Positions 34,133-47,199 of a DNA stretch of 64,000 nt are shown one piece after another. Location of the stretch: assembly GCA_963932465.1 (NCBI GenBank), contig OZ010795.1, positions 517,519,451-517,583,450 of the forward strand, read 5' to 3'. This DNA is from Maratus speciosus. Lineage: Eukaryota; Arthropoda; Arachnida; Araneae; Salticidae. Position 1 is the stretch's first letter. Each line of letters begins with the position of its first letter. A model generated the notes under the pieces. That model was not told the DNA's origin, made no database searches, and saw only the letters and a program-made list of their open reading frames with translations. The position numbers were made by a program, and so were the translations under genes.

Positions 34133-37100
34133 CTGTAAAATATAGAAATACAACATTTTTTTAACAAGATAAAAATAACAGTAAATTTAATCATTTCTAC
34201 ACTTCATAATCACTATGCACGGAGTCTGACAAGGTTTTACATACAAATGGAATTAGTTACCTAGCTAATATTGCATGTAGTGGATAGACTTTGACAATTA
34301 TAAAAAATGAAAAAGGCATTACAAATTGCATTCGGCTTCCATTCTTATAAAAGCCTACAAGAAAAAACATTATTTCAATGATTTAGAATCTTTTCAAATT
34401 AGAAATAGGATAAATCACAAAAGAAATTAAAAGATGTCAAATACTTTTGTTTCACGAACAATTTCCGAACATTAATGACTTGTAAACTTACAAAAATTTA
34501 CAAACAACTGAATGTGAAGCTGTAGCACTGTTTCAAATAACTGTGTATACATTATCTTGAAATTATTGCTCACTGGAGTGACAACACACACACTTATCTG
34601 AATGCTTGATAAATGACAGACACAGTGAGTCTGAAAAGTAAAAGAAGCACAGAGGAAAAAAAAAAAAAAAAAAAAAAAAAAAACAATTAAACAATGCTCT
34701 TCAAGCACACATTAAAGAGGATAATTAAGTCACCCTTGGTCACAGAATGACTGAATAACAACAACAGCAGCAATAATTAGTTATGTCAATCGCCACCTTT
34801 CCCATTCCTTGAATTTTTTCTTAAAAAGCACTCTAAAATTCATGTTTTCATTTCTTTGAATTATTGTTTTACATAAGATCTATAAACAATTTCCCATTTT
34901 GTCTCTGAAATATCTCAAAGCCATTGAACATCTTTACTGATTCACCTGATATCTACCCACTAGGTTGGAGTAAAATTTTCTTGCATGTTGTGAACAATTC
35001 TACTCTTGTTCATGACTTGTTATTTCTGTTGCAGTATGTTAATTTTAGTATATTTAATTTCACATTAATAACAAAAGGCAATCCAACATGGATTACCTGG
35101 GCTAAAGGTGCCAATTTATTGCCCAGTATACAGAACATACATGCAAATTATTTTTAATAGAAAACTCCAATAGATTTTTTATATTTAGTACATTTTCTTA
35201 AATTGCTCACCAACTATACGGTGAGAAAATTCTCACATTGCTCTTATTTTTTGGGAATTGTATTTCTTTTTCAGCACACTGGTTTGTGAAAGGCATGGCT
35301 TTTCACTGCGGCCCGTGTACATTGCAACTCCTTCATCAGATCAGCACTTTGCCGGTGACCTTATCTTCAGTCATTTCTCCTTTTGATATGCTTCATTGGA
35401 GTGTTCTCCCCTTGCACTTGCTGCATTACTTTCAGTGCTCGCTTCTACGGAGGAGTGGTGTTTAGCAGCTCTCTCGTGAATTAAAAGTCACTTTTTCATT
35501 TCTAATTCTTTCATTTGTTTCTCAAAATTTTCGCCATAGTTTAATTACACTGGACAACAATGGTTCTGCAACAGAGCTGAAATTAGTTGATTCTTGGTCA
35601 GTTTCTTTTGCTGCTTCCGAATATGCTTTCTGTTTTCTCTAGGTGGTCCAGTTTAAAAAATTTGCATATTTAGGTTTTTGCAAATTTAAGCTTTTTTGTG
35701 CTATTTTATACAAATTTTTGGTAAATAAATGTCAGATTGAATTACCTTTTCTAGATAATGACTACCGGGCCATTTACTTTAGATAAATGTCTCAATCTGA
35801 ATATTCATAACATTTATCTGTCAGTTATTAAACCTAACTTGCAAATTTTTCAATGGTGTGATGTTTACATCATTTTCAACATTGAAGTAGTTGCCATAGA
35901 ATTGACATAATGTTTTTCAAGACTAGATTCTTATGCTGATTTCAAATCTGCAATCTGTTTCCTTACATGACCGCCCAGTTTTTGAGTAAAATTAATTTTT
36001 ACTTTTGTATGGTGTTGACAAGTTTGATTTAAAATGATTTTTAGGGGGTGTGTACCTCATTGCCAAAAGGGTGAACAGTTTCAGATTCCTATCAGGGGCA
36101 TAATCACCAATGGGTATAGTTGAAAAACAATTAAAACAAGTAGCAGAATAAGACCTAACTAGCTAAAGTACATCTCAAAGTAGCATAAAAAGCACTTTCT
36201 GGTTTTTTTTACCAAAAAATAATTTTTCACTTTTTAAAAAAACTAGAAGTGATAGAAGAAAGCAGTGAAAAAAAATTGATTTAGAAACATATTAGTGTAT
36301 TTACGTGGCAGAAATATTCGGATGTCAAGAAACATTATTAGAAAAACATGAAAAATATGGAAATTTTTGATGTGGCACAATATTTCACAGTCACATACCA
36401 ATATAATCTCAAAAACAACATTTCTGTAAACTAGACAGTAATAATAAGATAAAACAAAAAAGCCAGTCTGATAATGCTTTATATCTTAAATTTCCATATA
36501 ATTGTACAAAAGTTCCAAAATTTGCATAAATTGATACATGTAATGTGACATAAATAAAAAAGAAAGAAATTAACAAATGTGGCATTGTAAATAAAAAGTG
36601 TTAATTGCTGTTAGATAAAATAAACAATCTTGAATGCCATAGATGATCATAAAGGTGCCCTGATAAGATTGACTTAAGTGCCGAGAATAAAATATTTTGC
36701 CGATGATAGAATGTTATTGCAGTAAAAATAAAAAGGAGTGGTCTTACTTAAATGATAAACAGTTGACACAAGAGGCTTGATCAAGGAAGACAAGAAGTTA
36801 CGATAAATCCAACTTTATTTTCATTCTTGAGAAAAGAGAGGTGAAGCAGGAGGTATTTAATCTGGTCGCCGTACACGTAGCAAAGAAAAAAAAAAAAAAA
36901 ACTTAAAAAAGAATTCCATGAGGTTAATTGCTGGTTCAAATTATTCCTTCTGAGAATGCCCTGATGACAAAATGTCCAAATTCGAAATGCGTTAAATTAA
37001 ATTCCATCGGCGATCGATGACAAACTTTTAGTTATTAAATGATCATCTTAGAAGAACACCGTGATCGAAGAACGGCTGTTCTTGCTCCTTCAAATAGGCG

Positions 37101-38389
37101 CTAGGCCCGAATTTGAAAAATGACAATCACATTGTCAAAAAATACAATATCAAACTTTCATCAAAAATCTGTTAAAAACTAGTTGCACTTGGTATATATA
37201 CCATGTAAACAGGGTTTACAAAAGTGCCGGAAAGAAACGATTTAAATCTATTAGTTAAACTAAAATTATGTATTATGAGTATCACGTATGAAAACAGCAA
37301 AAACAAAAAAGGGAAAAACAGAACCTCTCTCAGAAGAGAACGAACATTTTAATTCACGGAGCGAAGACACACCCTTAAGATGATGTAGTCGACGTCACTA
37401 TGATGCGCTGGTTCTAAAAATAGATCAGATGAGAGGGGAAAAGCTGAAATCAAACTTATCTGCTACTTTAGGAAAAAAAGGAAAGAAAAAAAGATTTGAA
37501 CGATGTTGAGTCGAAAATAAATTATTTAAAACGTGAGATAAGAATGCTGCATTACAATTAAAAAAATAAATGTGATTACTACATCACATGTAAATATCTC
37601 AAAAACTAGATGTGCTGGAGAAAATCTAAAACTAGATTCGGAATCAGTGCAAAAAATTGAATAAGGAACAACTAATTTCGGTTTTGTGGTAGAGCAAAAG
37701 TTCAAATTTGCAGACCAGTAATCAAATGACTTTAAATTTACCATTTCTGCATTTTTATTTTCCCAGTGAACAGAAATTTATACTCATGTCACTTAAAATA
37801 AATAGAGAATTTAGAGAAGTTTTAATATGATGATGGTGTGAAAAACAGCAGGATTTTTATCTTCTGGAACAAGGTCTTGGCCCTGGAGCCTGCCTTTTAA
37901 CTACATGCAAGTCTCCATTATTTGGCTCACTAACTCCATAGATCCTAAAGTAAGATCTATTTTAATTTTACTATTTTCTCTTCAGTTAATTTGACCACAG
38001 AGAATAAAGCACAAAATGTACCGTGTTATTGATTTATAACAGTCTCAATCTTCACAATACATTTTCCCAAGAATATTGTTATATTTAAATGGCCAAAATC
38101 TCAATGGTCTCATCACATGCACCTAAAAGCATTTTTGGTACTTTCATATTAGCCATATGTCAGCAGTCAATCCCAAAACATTTTACTACTTTACAACAAT
38201 TTTGGTTGTTGATTGTCTGAGTATTTACACAAGTAACTCTATTGATTATATATCTATTAAATTTGTGATTTATTTATTTGTAAAATTTTAATTTCATTTG
38301 GCATTTTAGTTATGGAAACAAACAAATGCTGATATATTTACATTGTTTTAAGTGCAAATGGGTTACTCTTCTATAATTGGATTATACAT
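34133..38389. other. PUS1 20.8-kb intron, no gene recognised
   Basis: AT-rich, with a long poly-A (about 34658-34682) and a shorter one (36890-36902). The 36.8-37.5 kb part is somewhat GC-richer, but I see no exon with family features, TIR or RNA gene. Confidence 0.45.
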
Positions 38390-38637
38390 AAATTTAAAAA
38401 TATTGATTCTTGAAAAGTATTAAAAAAAACATAAATCAGTAAATTGAGAAACAGTTTTCAAACATATTGCATTTGAAAGCACATTCTTTTCTATTCAATG
38501 GTGCAAAAAACTTAAATTATTGGATCTTTAGGTATTAAAAAAATTGCTGTAAAAGTGAAATTTATTGGTCATGTTGCTTCCACCATCAATATGATGTCAG
38601 TTTTACAAACATGTTTTTGCCTTATAATATAGATTAA
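38390..38637 (+). repeat. Dispersed repeat, 3' part, tail ATAATATAGAT
   Basis: Shares in order 'cagtttt(c/t)aaaca', TGCATTTGAAAG, 'aaaaa(a)ttgc', 'tgacgtca/tgatgtcag', 'acatgtttttg/acatatacgtttg', and the terminal 'ataatatagat' with 60190-60370. Same orientation as that copy. Truncated at its 5' side. Confidence 0.65.
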
Positions 38638-40062
38638 CAGAAAAGTTTAAGTTTACTCTTAAGCATTTTTAACTTAAAAAAAAAGTGGCCACTAATGACA
38701 GTTCTACAAGCGATTCTAGAGTTCTACAGACCACAAATGGATTTTTTTAGTTTTGCCTTTTAATACACATACTGGGGATGCAACAAACATCTGGCAAAAC
38801 ATTCAGTTTGAAATTATAAATTGAGAAATAGATATAGAAAGTGTATTTTATTTATTTTTAACTAAAATTCTACATTTTAGATAATTTTGAAAAATTATAG
38901 TTTTTTGATCCACTCCACAAAAAAGAAAAGAAAGAAATGCACATTTGTTCTATATTTTTTGTTTCTAGAACTGTTGGAAAATCATCCACTGCAAAAAAAT
39001 TATATTTTTTAACTTTTATACGGTAAGGAAAATCTACATTTGTAATATTTAAAAATATGGAACACTATTTATGTTTAATACATACAGAAAAAAGATGGAA
39101 TATTATTTCTTTATTAAAGAATACTCATTAAAGAGTTTATAAAAATGATTTACTATAGCTAAACTAATTATAATGCTGACATAACTAATGGTTTAAATTA
39201 ATTATTAAATTATAATATTAGTACTCAAACCAAAAATAATCATTATTAATAGACAATTTAAATCAGAAAATTAAAAAGAAAAACAGTAATACCTAACTAA
39301 TTGAAAAAAAAAATCTTCATTTTTATAAAATATATATCTATATATAAAAGGAGGGAGAGTCAGAAAGCCGAATATCCGACTGCAAATTTCATTGGATATG
39401 CAATATCCAATGAAACTGATATCCATTGATCACTTAAACATAGAAAATTAGAATAAACAGAAGTAGAATGGAATATAATAAACAAAATTGTAGCAGCTTC
39501 AACAGATAATACTTTAAAACATACAATATGATGTAACAACAATTAATTTTAAAAAGTTATTTTGGTGCAGCACATCTTTATGTTTAAAGCTACATTTAAA
39601 GAAAGTGTTCAGTGCCATAAATAATTTTCACTGGTACATTAGAAAAATAAATGGTTGTTTGAAGCACAGTTTAGTTAACACACTGAACTAGAAAAAAAAA
39701 AAAAAAAAAACTTGAGAAAAATCTTTAAAATGTACTGCAAAATTCCATATATTTTATGATCAATTTGTTAGTAACAGAGTTGCTTCAATAGACATTTGAA
39801 ATGTACAAAAAATTAACATTAGAATATTTAAAGCTTTAAAACTTGTCTTGGAACAATATTCAACTGATAAAGAAATGCTAGAAGAAAAAATATGTATCAG
39901 TTTCAGTTATATATGTTGTATCAGATATAGGATATTTGCAAGCAAAAATAAACATGACTGAACATTCAGGGATTCACTGCACATTTTAAATTATAATAAT
40001 CTATATCAAAGAAAGAACAAAAATGTGACATGTATGAAATTTTCATAGCTTTTGAACTCAAG
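38638..40062. other. PUS1 intron, no feature recognised
   Basis: AT-rich, with short homopolymers and a TA-rich run near 39328-39345. Confidence 0.4.
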
Positions 40063-40359
40063 ATGAAGCCCAGTAGCATAGTAGTCAGGACGCCTGTCTG
40101 CCACACTACAGGTCACAAGTTTGACTCCTGCTTGGGCAAGGATCATTCAATCTTTTATCCCTTCAGGGTCGATAAAATGTACACGAAGCTTGTCGGGGAA
40201 CTAAACAGTGAAGATCTCATGTAAGGCTGACCACCTAACCGGGACATATGTTGTACAGCACCCCGGGGCCCAGTGTCAAGTAAAGAGGATTGGTCACTGT
40301 AAGCCCTGATCCTTCATGTGGATTAAATAGCCACAGGTTTGCTTATTTATTTATTTTTT
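40063..40359 (+). mobile_element. tRNA-derived SINE
   Basis: A tRNA-like head with an A-box-like TAGCATAGTAGTCAGGACG (40074-40092) and a B-box-like AGTTTGACTCC (40118-40128), spaced as in an internal pol III promoter. A unique body follows (AGGGTCGATAAAATGTACAC, CACCCCGGGGCCCAGTGTC), ending in a T-rich TTTATTTATTT tail. The head cannot fold as a full tRNA, so this is a SINE and not a tRNA gene. It lies in a PUS1 intron, antisense to it. Confidence 0.82.
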
Positions 40360-40804
40360 TTTTCTCTAAGCTCAAGGACTTTTAATTATATACTTATGGA
40401 AAGAAGAGGAACCACTTCAGAAAATGTTTTCTTATGATGAAAAAGAACTGAACATGGTAGTCATTTTGGAGTGCATTAAGTAACAAATGAACCAAACACA
40501 CTAAACTGTATATTGATATTTTGCACCAAGATGCTTATTTTAACTTAAGGATGTTCTCAAATCCAAAAGGGCTACTTTTCTGACATAAGTTTGAATTTAT
40601 TTTTGTTCGAAAATGCATGAAACTAGCTGATGTTGTTGTTCAGAAACTAGGTCATCGAGTTGTTTTTTCCATTTTTTTTGCAAACGCAATAGATCTTTCA
40701 GAATATAATGTCAAAGTGGGCCTTTTGAACCGAATTTCTGCGCAAAAATAGAAAAATCACTCAAGAGCGGGCGAAAAACACGTTTGTCATGTGATCGATA
40801 CAGC

Positions 40805-41600
40805 TTATAACTCAATGGGTAATTGATTGATCCAAAAATGGAAAAAACAGTTCAATTCCAAATCGCTTCCATGGCCAGGATTTCCAATTTTATATCTTTC
40901 TGTTAAAAAATGAATTTGTAAATGTGTCAGAACGTTTTGTGCTTGTTCAGCAGAGCAGTTAAGAACAGCCTTAAGTTTATCACTATCTCCTTTCAAAATG
41001 AACAAACTACAGAAAAAGGAATGAATTGGGGTTCATAAGATTTTTATTGATTGAATAAGATAATTATTATTATAGCAACAATGTATCATTAATTGCTGCA
41101 TCTGTCTAACTCAGTTAATTGATTAAAAGAAATAACGTGAAAATAAGCACCAGTAAAAATATTTTGGTTAGGAAGAAAATATTTTTTTTAAAAAAATTCT
41201 TAAAGATTGCAATATTTGTATTCAAAACTAAAGCCTTTGTCATGCTATAATTCATCAGATATCATTGCATACCAAATGTTTAAATACATCATTTTTGTAG
41301 TAGATAAGTGTTGTGAAAACTGTTAGTTGTTCTGCATGAAAGTATGCACTTATCAATTCCTTTTGCTGCCTGATAAAACAATTTTCTGCAAAATCGTCAA
41401 TAATAAAAATATCAGTATCCGGCATGTTTTCTCTTAAATACTGAGTTGTCTTTACTGCATTCAAATGTTAAAAACAGGACAAGCAAATGGTGAAAACTGA
41501 AGCTTAAGAGTTTGTATTGCTTCAACAACTGAGCATGTTACAGAAAGTTTCTTCCTATTGTCTTCAAGATTATCATAAGACTTATAAAGTTTTGCCAATC
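40805..41600 (-). pseudogene. Uncharacterised protein relic with IDDFAEN motif
   Basis: The minus strand shows protein-like fragments: KKLSVTCSVVEAIQTLK (about 41550-41500), then a stop, then a frame from 41464 containing YLRENMPDTDIFIIDDFAEN and AEQLTVFTTLIYY. A further open piece lies at 41005-40805. The hydrophobic 'IxDDFAEN ... QxTVFT' pattern resembles conserved blocks of uncharacterised, widely amplified invertebrate proteins that are probably mobile-element derived. That link is from memory of the pattern only. Stops and shifts mean it is broken. Confidence 0.4.
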
Positions 41601-41656
41601 TGCTTGTTAAAATAAATTTTCAATTTCTTTTATATTAAGCATTAAGAATGTATACA

Positions 41657-42263
41657 ATTAAACAAAAACCTAATTTGCAGAACAAATTAAAAAACAAAAT
41701 TTATTTCCTAAATTGTTTAAGCACGAGAAGAGGCATATATTAAGATATTTCATTCAATTCATTCTACATTTAATGTTAAAATTTTGTAACAAATAAGTTA
41801 AACCAATTGAACATTAAAAAATAAAAATGAAATTCTTTCAACATGATACTTTAAACACCTATATACTTAGATTCCATTCAAATGAAATCGAAATAAATCT
41901 TAGACTTTTTCCATTTTTAAGTTGTAAATATTTGTACTGCAGATTTTGCATTATGTTTATGACGATTGTACATAATATGATAAGATACATTCAAAATACA
42001 AAACTTTTAAAAAAGTCTAAGATTTATTTCGATTTCATTTAAACGGAATCTAAGTATATAGGTGTTTAAAGTATTATATTGAAAGAATTTCATTTTTATT
42101 TTTTAATGTTCAATTGGTTTAACTTATTTGTTACAAAATTTTAACATTAAATGTAGAACGAATTGAATAAAATATCTTAATATCTGCCTCTTCTCGGGCT
42201 AAAACAATTTAGGAAATAAATTTTGTTTTTTAATTTGTTCTGCAAATTAGGTTTTTGTTTAAT
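41657..42263. repeat. Inverted repeat, 256-bp arms, well preserved
   Basis: The left arm 41657-41912 and right arm 42006-42263 are reverse complements with roughly 94% identity by eye. The spacer is about 93 bp. Shared words include ATTAAACAAAAACCTAATTT, GAGAAGAGGCA, CATTTAATGTTAAAATTTTG and TTAGATTCC. It has no transposase, and the ends show no clear target duplication. A transcript through it, as from PUS1, would form a long hairpin. Confidence 0.9.
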
Positions 42264-43524
42264 ATGTCAAGTTTTTTAATAAATACTGCATTCAGACGAA
42301 CACATTTCAAAATAAATAGAGGGTATCATCATCAGGGTTTGATTTATGTGTTATCGCATCACAATATTTGATGCAATTTACATATGTTATGTATAATTCA
42401 AAATGTTTCACCAGAGCAGTAATGCAGGTTGCTGTAGTTTGGTCAAAAAATTACAATCTGAACTTAAAAAATCTGCTTGAAAATGTCATTTTTATCTCCA
42501 CTATGACGTCATATTTATCTTCTTTTTAATTCTTAAAAAAAAAAAAAAAACTATTTCAATTTTTTCAGTTTCATGTTTCACGTGAAAATCATTCAACTAA
42601 AAATAGACAAATTATTATTACGGCTTTTGAATTATTTACAACAATGAAGGAAAAATTTTAAATTTTATTAGAAAATGTCCGTTGATTCTCAATGAAAAAA
42701 GCGAAATTTGGAATTATTAAGAAAAATATTTGAATAATGTAAATAAAAATTAGCCCATGTTACTCTCTAGATTATAATCCACCTATATGCAGAAGCATTT
42801 TATGATCCGTTTTGACCCTGACAAAACAAGATCAGGCAAATCTTTTTATTCTTTGAATTTATAATATTATTAGAATTAGCAAAGAATTAAAAATTTGTGG
42901 CATCAGGGACAAAAAGGTGGGAAGAAAAAATGAAAAAGTTATGAGCTCCATAGGCTTTTCTATGTTAAATTAACATTGAGAAGTGACACTGGAAATAAAT
43001 AAGTATTGCGCTGCTGCGCAATACTTAAATTATAGATTTAATACTAAAAATGCTTAGCTATGGGAAAAAATTCAATAATACACTAAAAACAACAATAAAA
43101 TTTATCGATGCTGGGCTTGGAAAAAAAAAACCACATGGACTTTTTTTTTTCAGCCCAGCATCCTTTTAAATAATTTACAGTTAAAAAATATATATATATT
43201 AAGGGATTGAAAATCTAATTCATCAATTATAATTTTTCATAAAAAAAGGTAAAAAACTTTAACTTGAAATGAGCAAGTGAAAAAAAGAATAAAATAAAAA
43301 TAAAAAAGCTGTTAAGCACACAACAGTCACATTAGGGATTCCAATAACTAAAAGGTTCTCTCTATGTAATATTAATGCACATTTTTCAGAGAGCTCCTAA
43401 TTTTTTGTTGAAAGGTATACTGCATAATCAATGAAATAGTTTTTTTAAAGAGAAATATTAGCCAGACTTTTTAATCATAAAAATTATTTTATTTTAGTAA
43501 AGTACTGTGCAGAATTCTATCATG
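42264..43524. other. PUS1 intron, no gene recognised
   Basis: A small hairpin GGATGCTGGGCTG/CAGCCCAGCATCC-like pair lies at about 43107-43162. Otherwise AT-rich. Confidence 0.4.
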
Positions 43525-43657
43525 AGACGGGCTAAGCCCGAGCCCGACATGGGCTCTATTTTTATTCTAGTCTTCGGGCTTGGGCTTGTTCTTTCTGAAA
43601 CCGGAAAACTTTATTTATGTATAGAAAAGATTGAAATAACTTTTGTCCCCGCTTAAA

Positions 43658-44750
43658 CAGGGTGTCTACAGAAATTGTAAGAAAAAGTTCCCGGATTTTT
43701 CCATGATTTCCCTGACTATTTTTACCAGACTTCCCTGATTTCCATTATTCCACATACAGTATTTTTTCATGTATGCCGATTCCTCGTATAACACACTTAT
43801 CTAGCTTGCTAATATCTCATTTAGGAGGAAAAACAAGAGAAAAACATAAAAATTGCCTAATATTCACAGTGTTGACTGTAGAAAAAAAGGGCCGCCGGGC
43901 GAGAATTTTTCAAAACAGGAACACTATTCTAAAAAAAAGGCAATTTTTTTTTTCAAAAAGGGTACACTTGTACCTTGTTCACAAAACATATTTTGAATTG
44001 GTTTGTTTAGCGCCCTTAGAATTTGCGATATTTTCTTGGTATCAATTGAATTGCCACGGGATGCATAGGAAGTGTTAAAAAAGGCAACCGGGCGCATTGG
44101 AAAGGTTTAAAAGGGCCGCCGGGCGCTGTGCCCTGCTACAGCGACTTAAGAGTCAACACTAATTAATTCATTAAGTATTGGTTGACAGTTTTATAAATCC
44201 GAACTCAACTAACTTCATAGCGTCCAACATCATATAGAAGCCAATGGATATAGGGTGACCAGATAGAATTGAATATTTTTCAGAAAATGAGGAAACTAAG
44301 TCTTATCTAAATCTGATGGGATAACTAAATGGATTAAGCTGGCCACCTGGTCAAACTATGCTAATGTATCATTTAAAATTTTTAAAAATGTGTAAATTGC
44401 CTTCAATATAAGTGCTATGTACAGAAAATCAGGACATCTGATCACCTTAATTTACGTTAAATATCAAAAACTCATAACATGCTCATCTTTTAAAAAATAT
44501 TGGGAAAGATTTGCATTTGGGAAATTATATAAAGATATTGGGAAAGCAAGTGAAAAAATATGGTACAAAAAATAGACGAATCAGTCTTGTTGGCAAGGTG
44601 AAAATGCAAATATTTTCGCAATATAGACAAATTTCCCTGATTTTCCAGTATTTTTACAAAGTTCCCTGACATTTCCCTGATTTTTCCAGAGTGATAAACC
44701 TCCCTGATTTTTCTATGATTCCCTGATTTCCAGATTCTGTAGACACCATG
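43658..44750. mobile_element. Non-autonomous TIR element (CAGGGTGTCTACAGAA ends)
   Basis: Left end CAGGGTGTCTACAGAAATTG, right end (rc) CATGGTGTCTACAGAATCTG. Next to both ends the words TTCCCTGATTT and 'ttttccatgatt' are repeated many times (43690-43745 and 44635-44735). A GGGCCGCCGGGCG word occurs twice inside (about 43889 and 44113). No transposase. Target duplication unclear. Confidence 0.7.
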
Positions 44751-45255
44751 TTAAAGTTACTTTTCAAGTCTTTTAAATGTTATTTTGATCAAAATGAAGG
44801 GGGAACAAAAATCGTGTTTATTTATTTTAGTATTTGATTGCTGTTTCGAAAAAAAATTTGTGATGTTTTCAGATTTATGTCTACGGCATTTCCAACGATG
44901 ATCAATTAATATGGCGCCAATCAAAACAAGCACAAACAATGAATTTGTTTTTAGTAGGATTTTCGTTTGTGACAGAAGATATTTTTTAATTCGATCGTTT
45001 AGTTTTTATTTAGTTATCTAACGCGAAGAGAATGTTTTCTTCGATTTTTAGTAGGCCAGAATTAGCTTGAGGTTTGTAAATATAATTACCCTGTTATTCC
45101 GATAGAAAGCAATCAGTCAGTGTTTCCTCTTTTAATATAAAAGTATCGGACCTTTAAGATAATGGTGTCAATTTTATAATTTACATTGATTTTCCGGTTC
45201 ACGTCAATCACAGAAGATTGTTATGAGAAAGGAATCGATTATAGTTAAAGATGTA

Positions 45256-46328
45256 CAGTCGTGGAAAAATAAAAGTAAACACCCCCTACTAACTCCTCAA
45301 CTAATTATCTTGGAAGAAAGTTACTGGTACCAAACGATTGGAAATAAAGTCTACTTTTAAATAAAGTATATAAAATTTGCTTAGGGAGCCATCTACATAT
45401 TAAAACAAACCCAAACTTCATTTTTTTTTTTCTATAACAATACCCAATTTGAACAAGATATTTCAAATCTTCGGTTTAAACTATGCCTAGACACCAAATT
45501 TCAAGTCATTTGAATACTAAGTTTTTGAATTATAAACATTCAAAATTTAGTGCTTCTAATGTTAAATTACATTTTCATATTTTCATTAATATCTCCTGAA
45601 ATTATACTCCTAATGTGCTAATTTTTTGTGTAGCAATATGACTAAACTACCCAAACATAAATACGTTGAATTTGCAATTTTTATAATTTTATGATATGAA
45701 TTATTAATTATGAAATTAATATTCGAAAATATTATGAATTGCAACCTACAATTTTTTTTGACGGATTTAGATTTATTATATTCTGCTATGCAAATTCCCA
45801 ATTTCTCTTCCAAGTAGTTTTCAAATTATGCTTAAAAAACGGCATAATAATGGTTTAAGACGTAAGTCTATGATAGAAGTGACTGGATATTTTGAAATTT
45901 CTTAAGCTATCCTGTTATCTAGCTGTCTTCAATGACTGCTTGAATAGTGCTTAAGATGCGTTGATCAAGAATGGGGCTCTCTCGGTCAATTATCGAGTGC
46001 CGAACTTCAATTTGGATACAGCCCCTAAAATACACTCCTTTTAAGATAATTAATTTCTCGAAAAATTATCATTCAAATTGCATAAAAATTTGTTTTAGGC
46101 TAATTGAAGGGTGTAGAGTTCATTTATGCTGTCAGAATTGTGTACGGCTATTGAAAAAAAAACAAAGTTATGGTTTGTTTTAATATGTAGATGCCCCTCC
46201 CCCAAGCAAATTTTATATACATCATTTAAAAGTAGACATTATTACCAATCGTGTGGTACCAGTAACTTTTATCTACGATAATTTTTTTCAGAGTTAGTAA
46301 GGGGTGTTTCTTTTTTTTTCCATGACTG
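45256..46328. mobile_element. Tc1-like MITE with about 155-bp terminal inverted repeats
   Basis: Left end CAGTCGTGGAAAAATAAAAG, right end (rc) CAGTCATGGAAAAAAAAAGA. The inverted match continues inward for about 155 bp through AAACACCCC, ACTGGTACCA and 'gtagatg' words. TA flanks both ends. The match also extends outward (AAAGATGTACAG on both sides), so true ends may be about 9 bp further out. No transposase. Confidence 0.82.
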
Positions 46329-46987
46329 TACATCTTTTATAGGAAATTGAAAAACTTTGTTTGATTCTTCAGTATACAAATAATAATTTCCGAAAACTTC
46401 ATGCCTTTCTTCATTAAACACATTTTTTAAACGTGTCCATCAAATTTGCGTGTTAAAGGAAAAAAAAAAAAAATGAGAATCCTTTTAAGTATAATAAAGT
46501 ATATTTTTATTTGATACTGAACTGCTCTTTTGATAAGATTTTAAAACAGTTATTTCTATGTAAGAAGTTTTTAAAAATGAGATATCACTTTCAAAACAAT
46601 TTTTAAATATCATGCATTTTTTTAATGTATATTTTTGGTATCGGGCTCGGATTAAAAATCGTCAGGCTCGGGCTCAAAGAATGAGCCCGAACTCATCTCT
46701 AGTACAAAGACAAACTTTAAATATTCTTAAGACTGCTAGTCACTCAACTTTGGAATTCCCCTCACTAATGGGTGTTTTATGCATTTGTATATTTAAAATA
46801 TCTCCTCGGGAAATTAATATTTTAAACCCCTTTCTTCAGTGTACTCTTCTTAAAGGATAACCCTGTGAAAAATATGAATATCAAATTCACAATATATCTT
46901 TACTTAATAGGTGCTAAAAATACAAATGTTAAAAACATTTTAAAAACAATGCAGATGTTGAGAACATTGAGTCACATGATGTTTAAA

Positions 46988-47028
46988 ATCCGAGCGCTTT
47001 CGACTGAACCATCAGTCGTCATCAGGGA
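46988..47028 (-). ncRNA. Hammerhead-ribozyme-like motif, left arm copy
   Basis: The minus strand has CUGAUGA (complement of 47019-47025), an extra C, stem II GACUGA/UCAGUC closed by UGGU, GAA, palindromic stem III AGCGCU, and then C as the cleavage-site base. Identical core to the right-arm copy. Stem I is only about 3 bp, so activity is doubtful. Confidence 0.55.
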
Positions 47029-47199
47029 AAAAGAGCACTGCCAAATGAAAGACAAACAGCTGGTTAAATATCAAAGGGTGAAACCAAACGAACCACAAAA
47101 TAGGAGGGTGGGAAGGATGGAAAAAACAGAGAGGAGCAGCCAATCAGAAAAAGAGAGAGAGGGGGGGGGGAGGGGTGGGACTGGGAGGAGGGAAAATGG

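Larger units (their letters stand above)
43525..46700. mobile_element. Possible old TIR element with GGGCT-rich ends, hosting two other elements
   Basis: A GGGCTAAGCCCGAGCCCGA-rich segment (43529-43590) and its inverted counterpart (46640-46700, GGGCTCGGATT and CTCGGGCTCAAAGAATGAGC) could be the ends of a hAT-like element. The element would contain the insertions 43658-44750 and 45256-46328. I found no convincing target duplication. Confidence 0.4.

Noticed and set aside
40063..40140. A genuine tRNA gene on the plus strand
   Set aside because: The promoter boxes match but the B box is diverged, no acceptor stem is seen, and a long fixed body with T-rich tail follows.
43525..46700. Confident hAT call for the GGGCT-ended segment
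   Set aside because: No matching 8-bp flanks could be found and the end alignment is loose. Kept only as a low-confidence feature.
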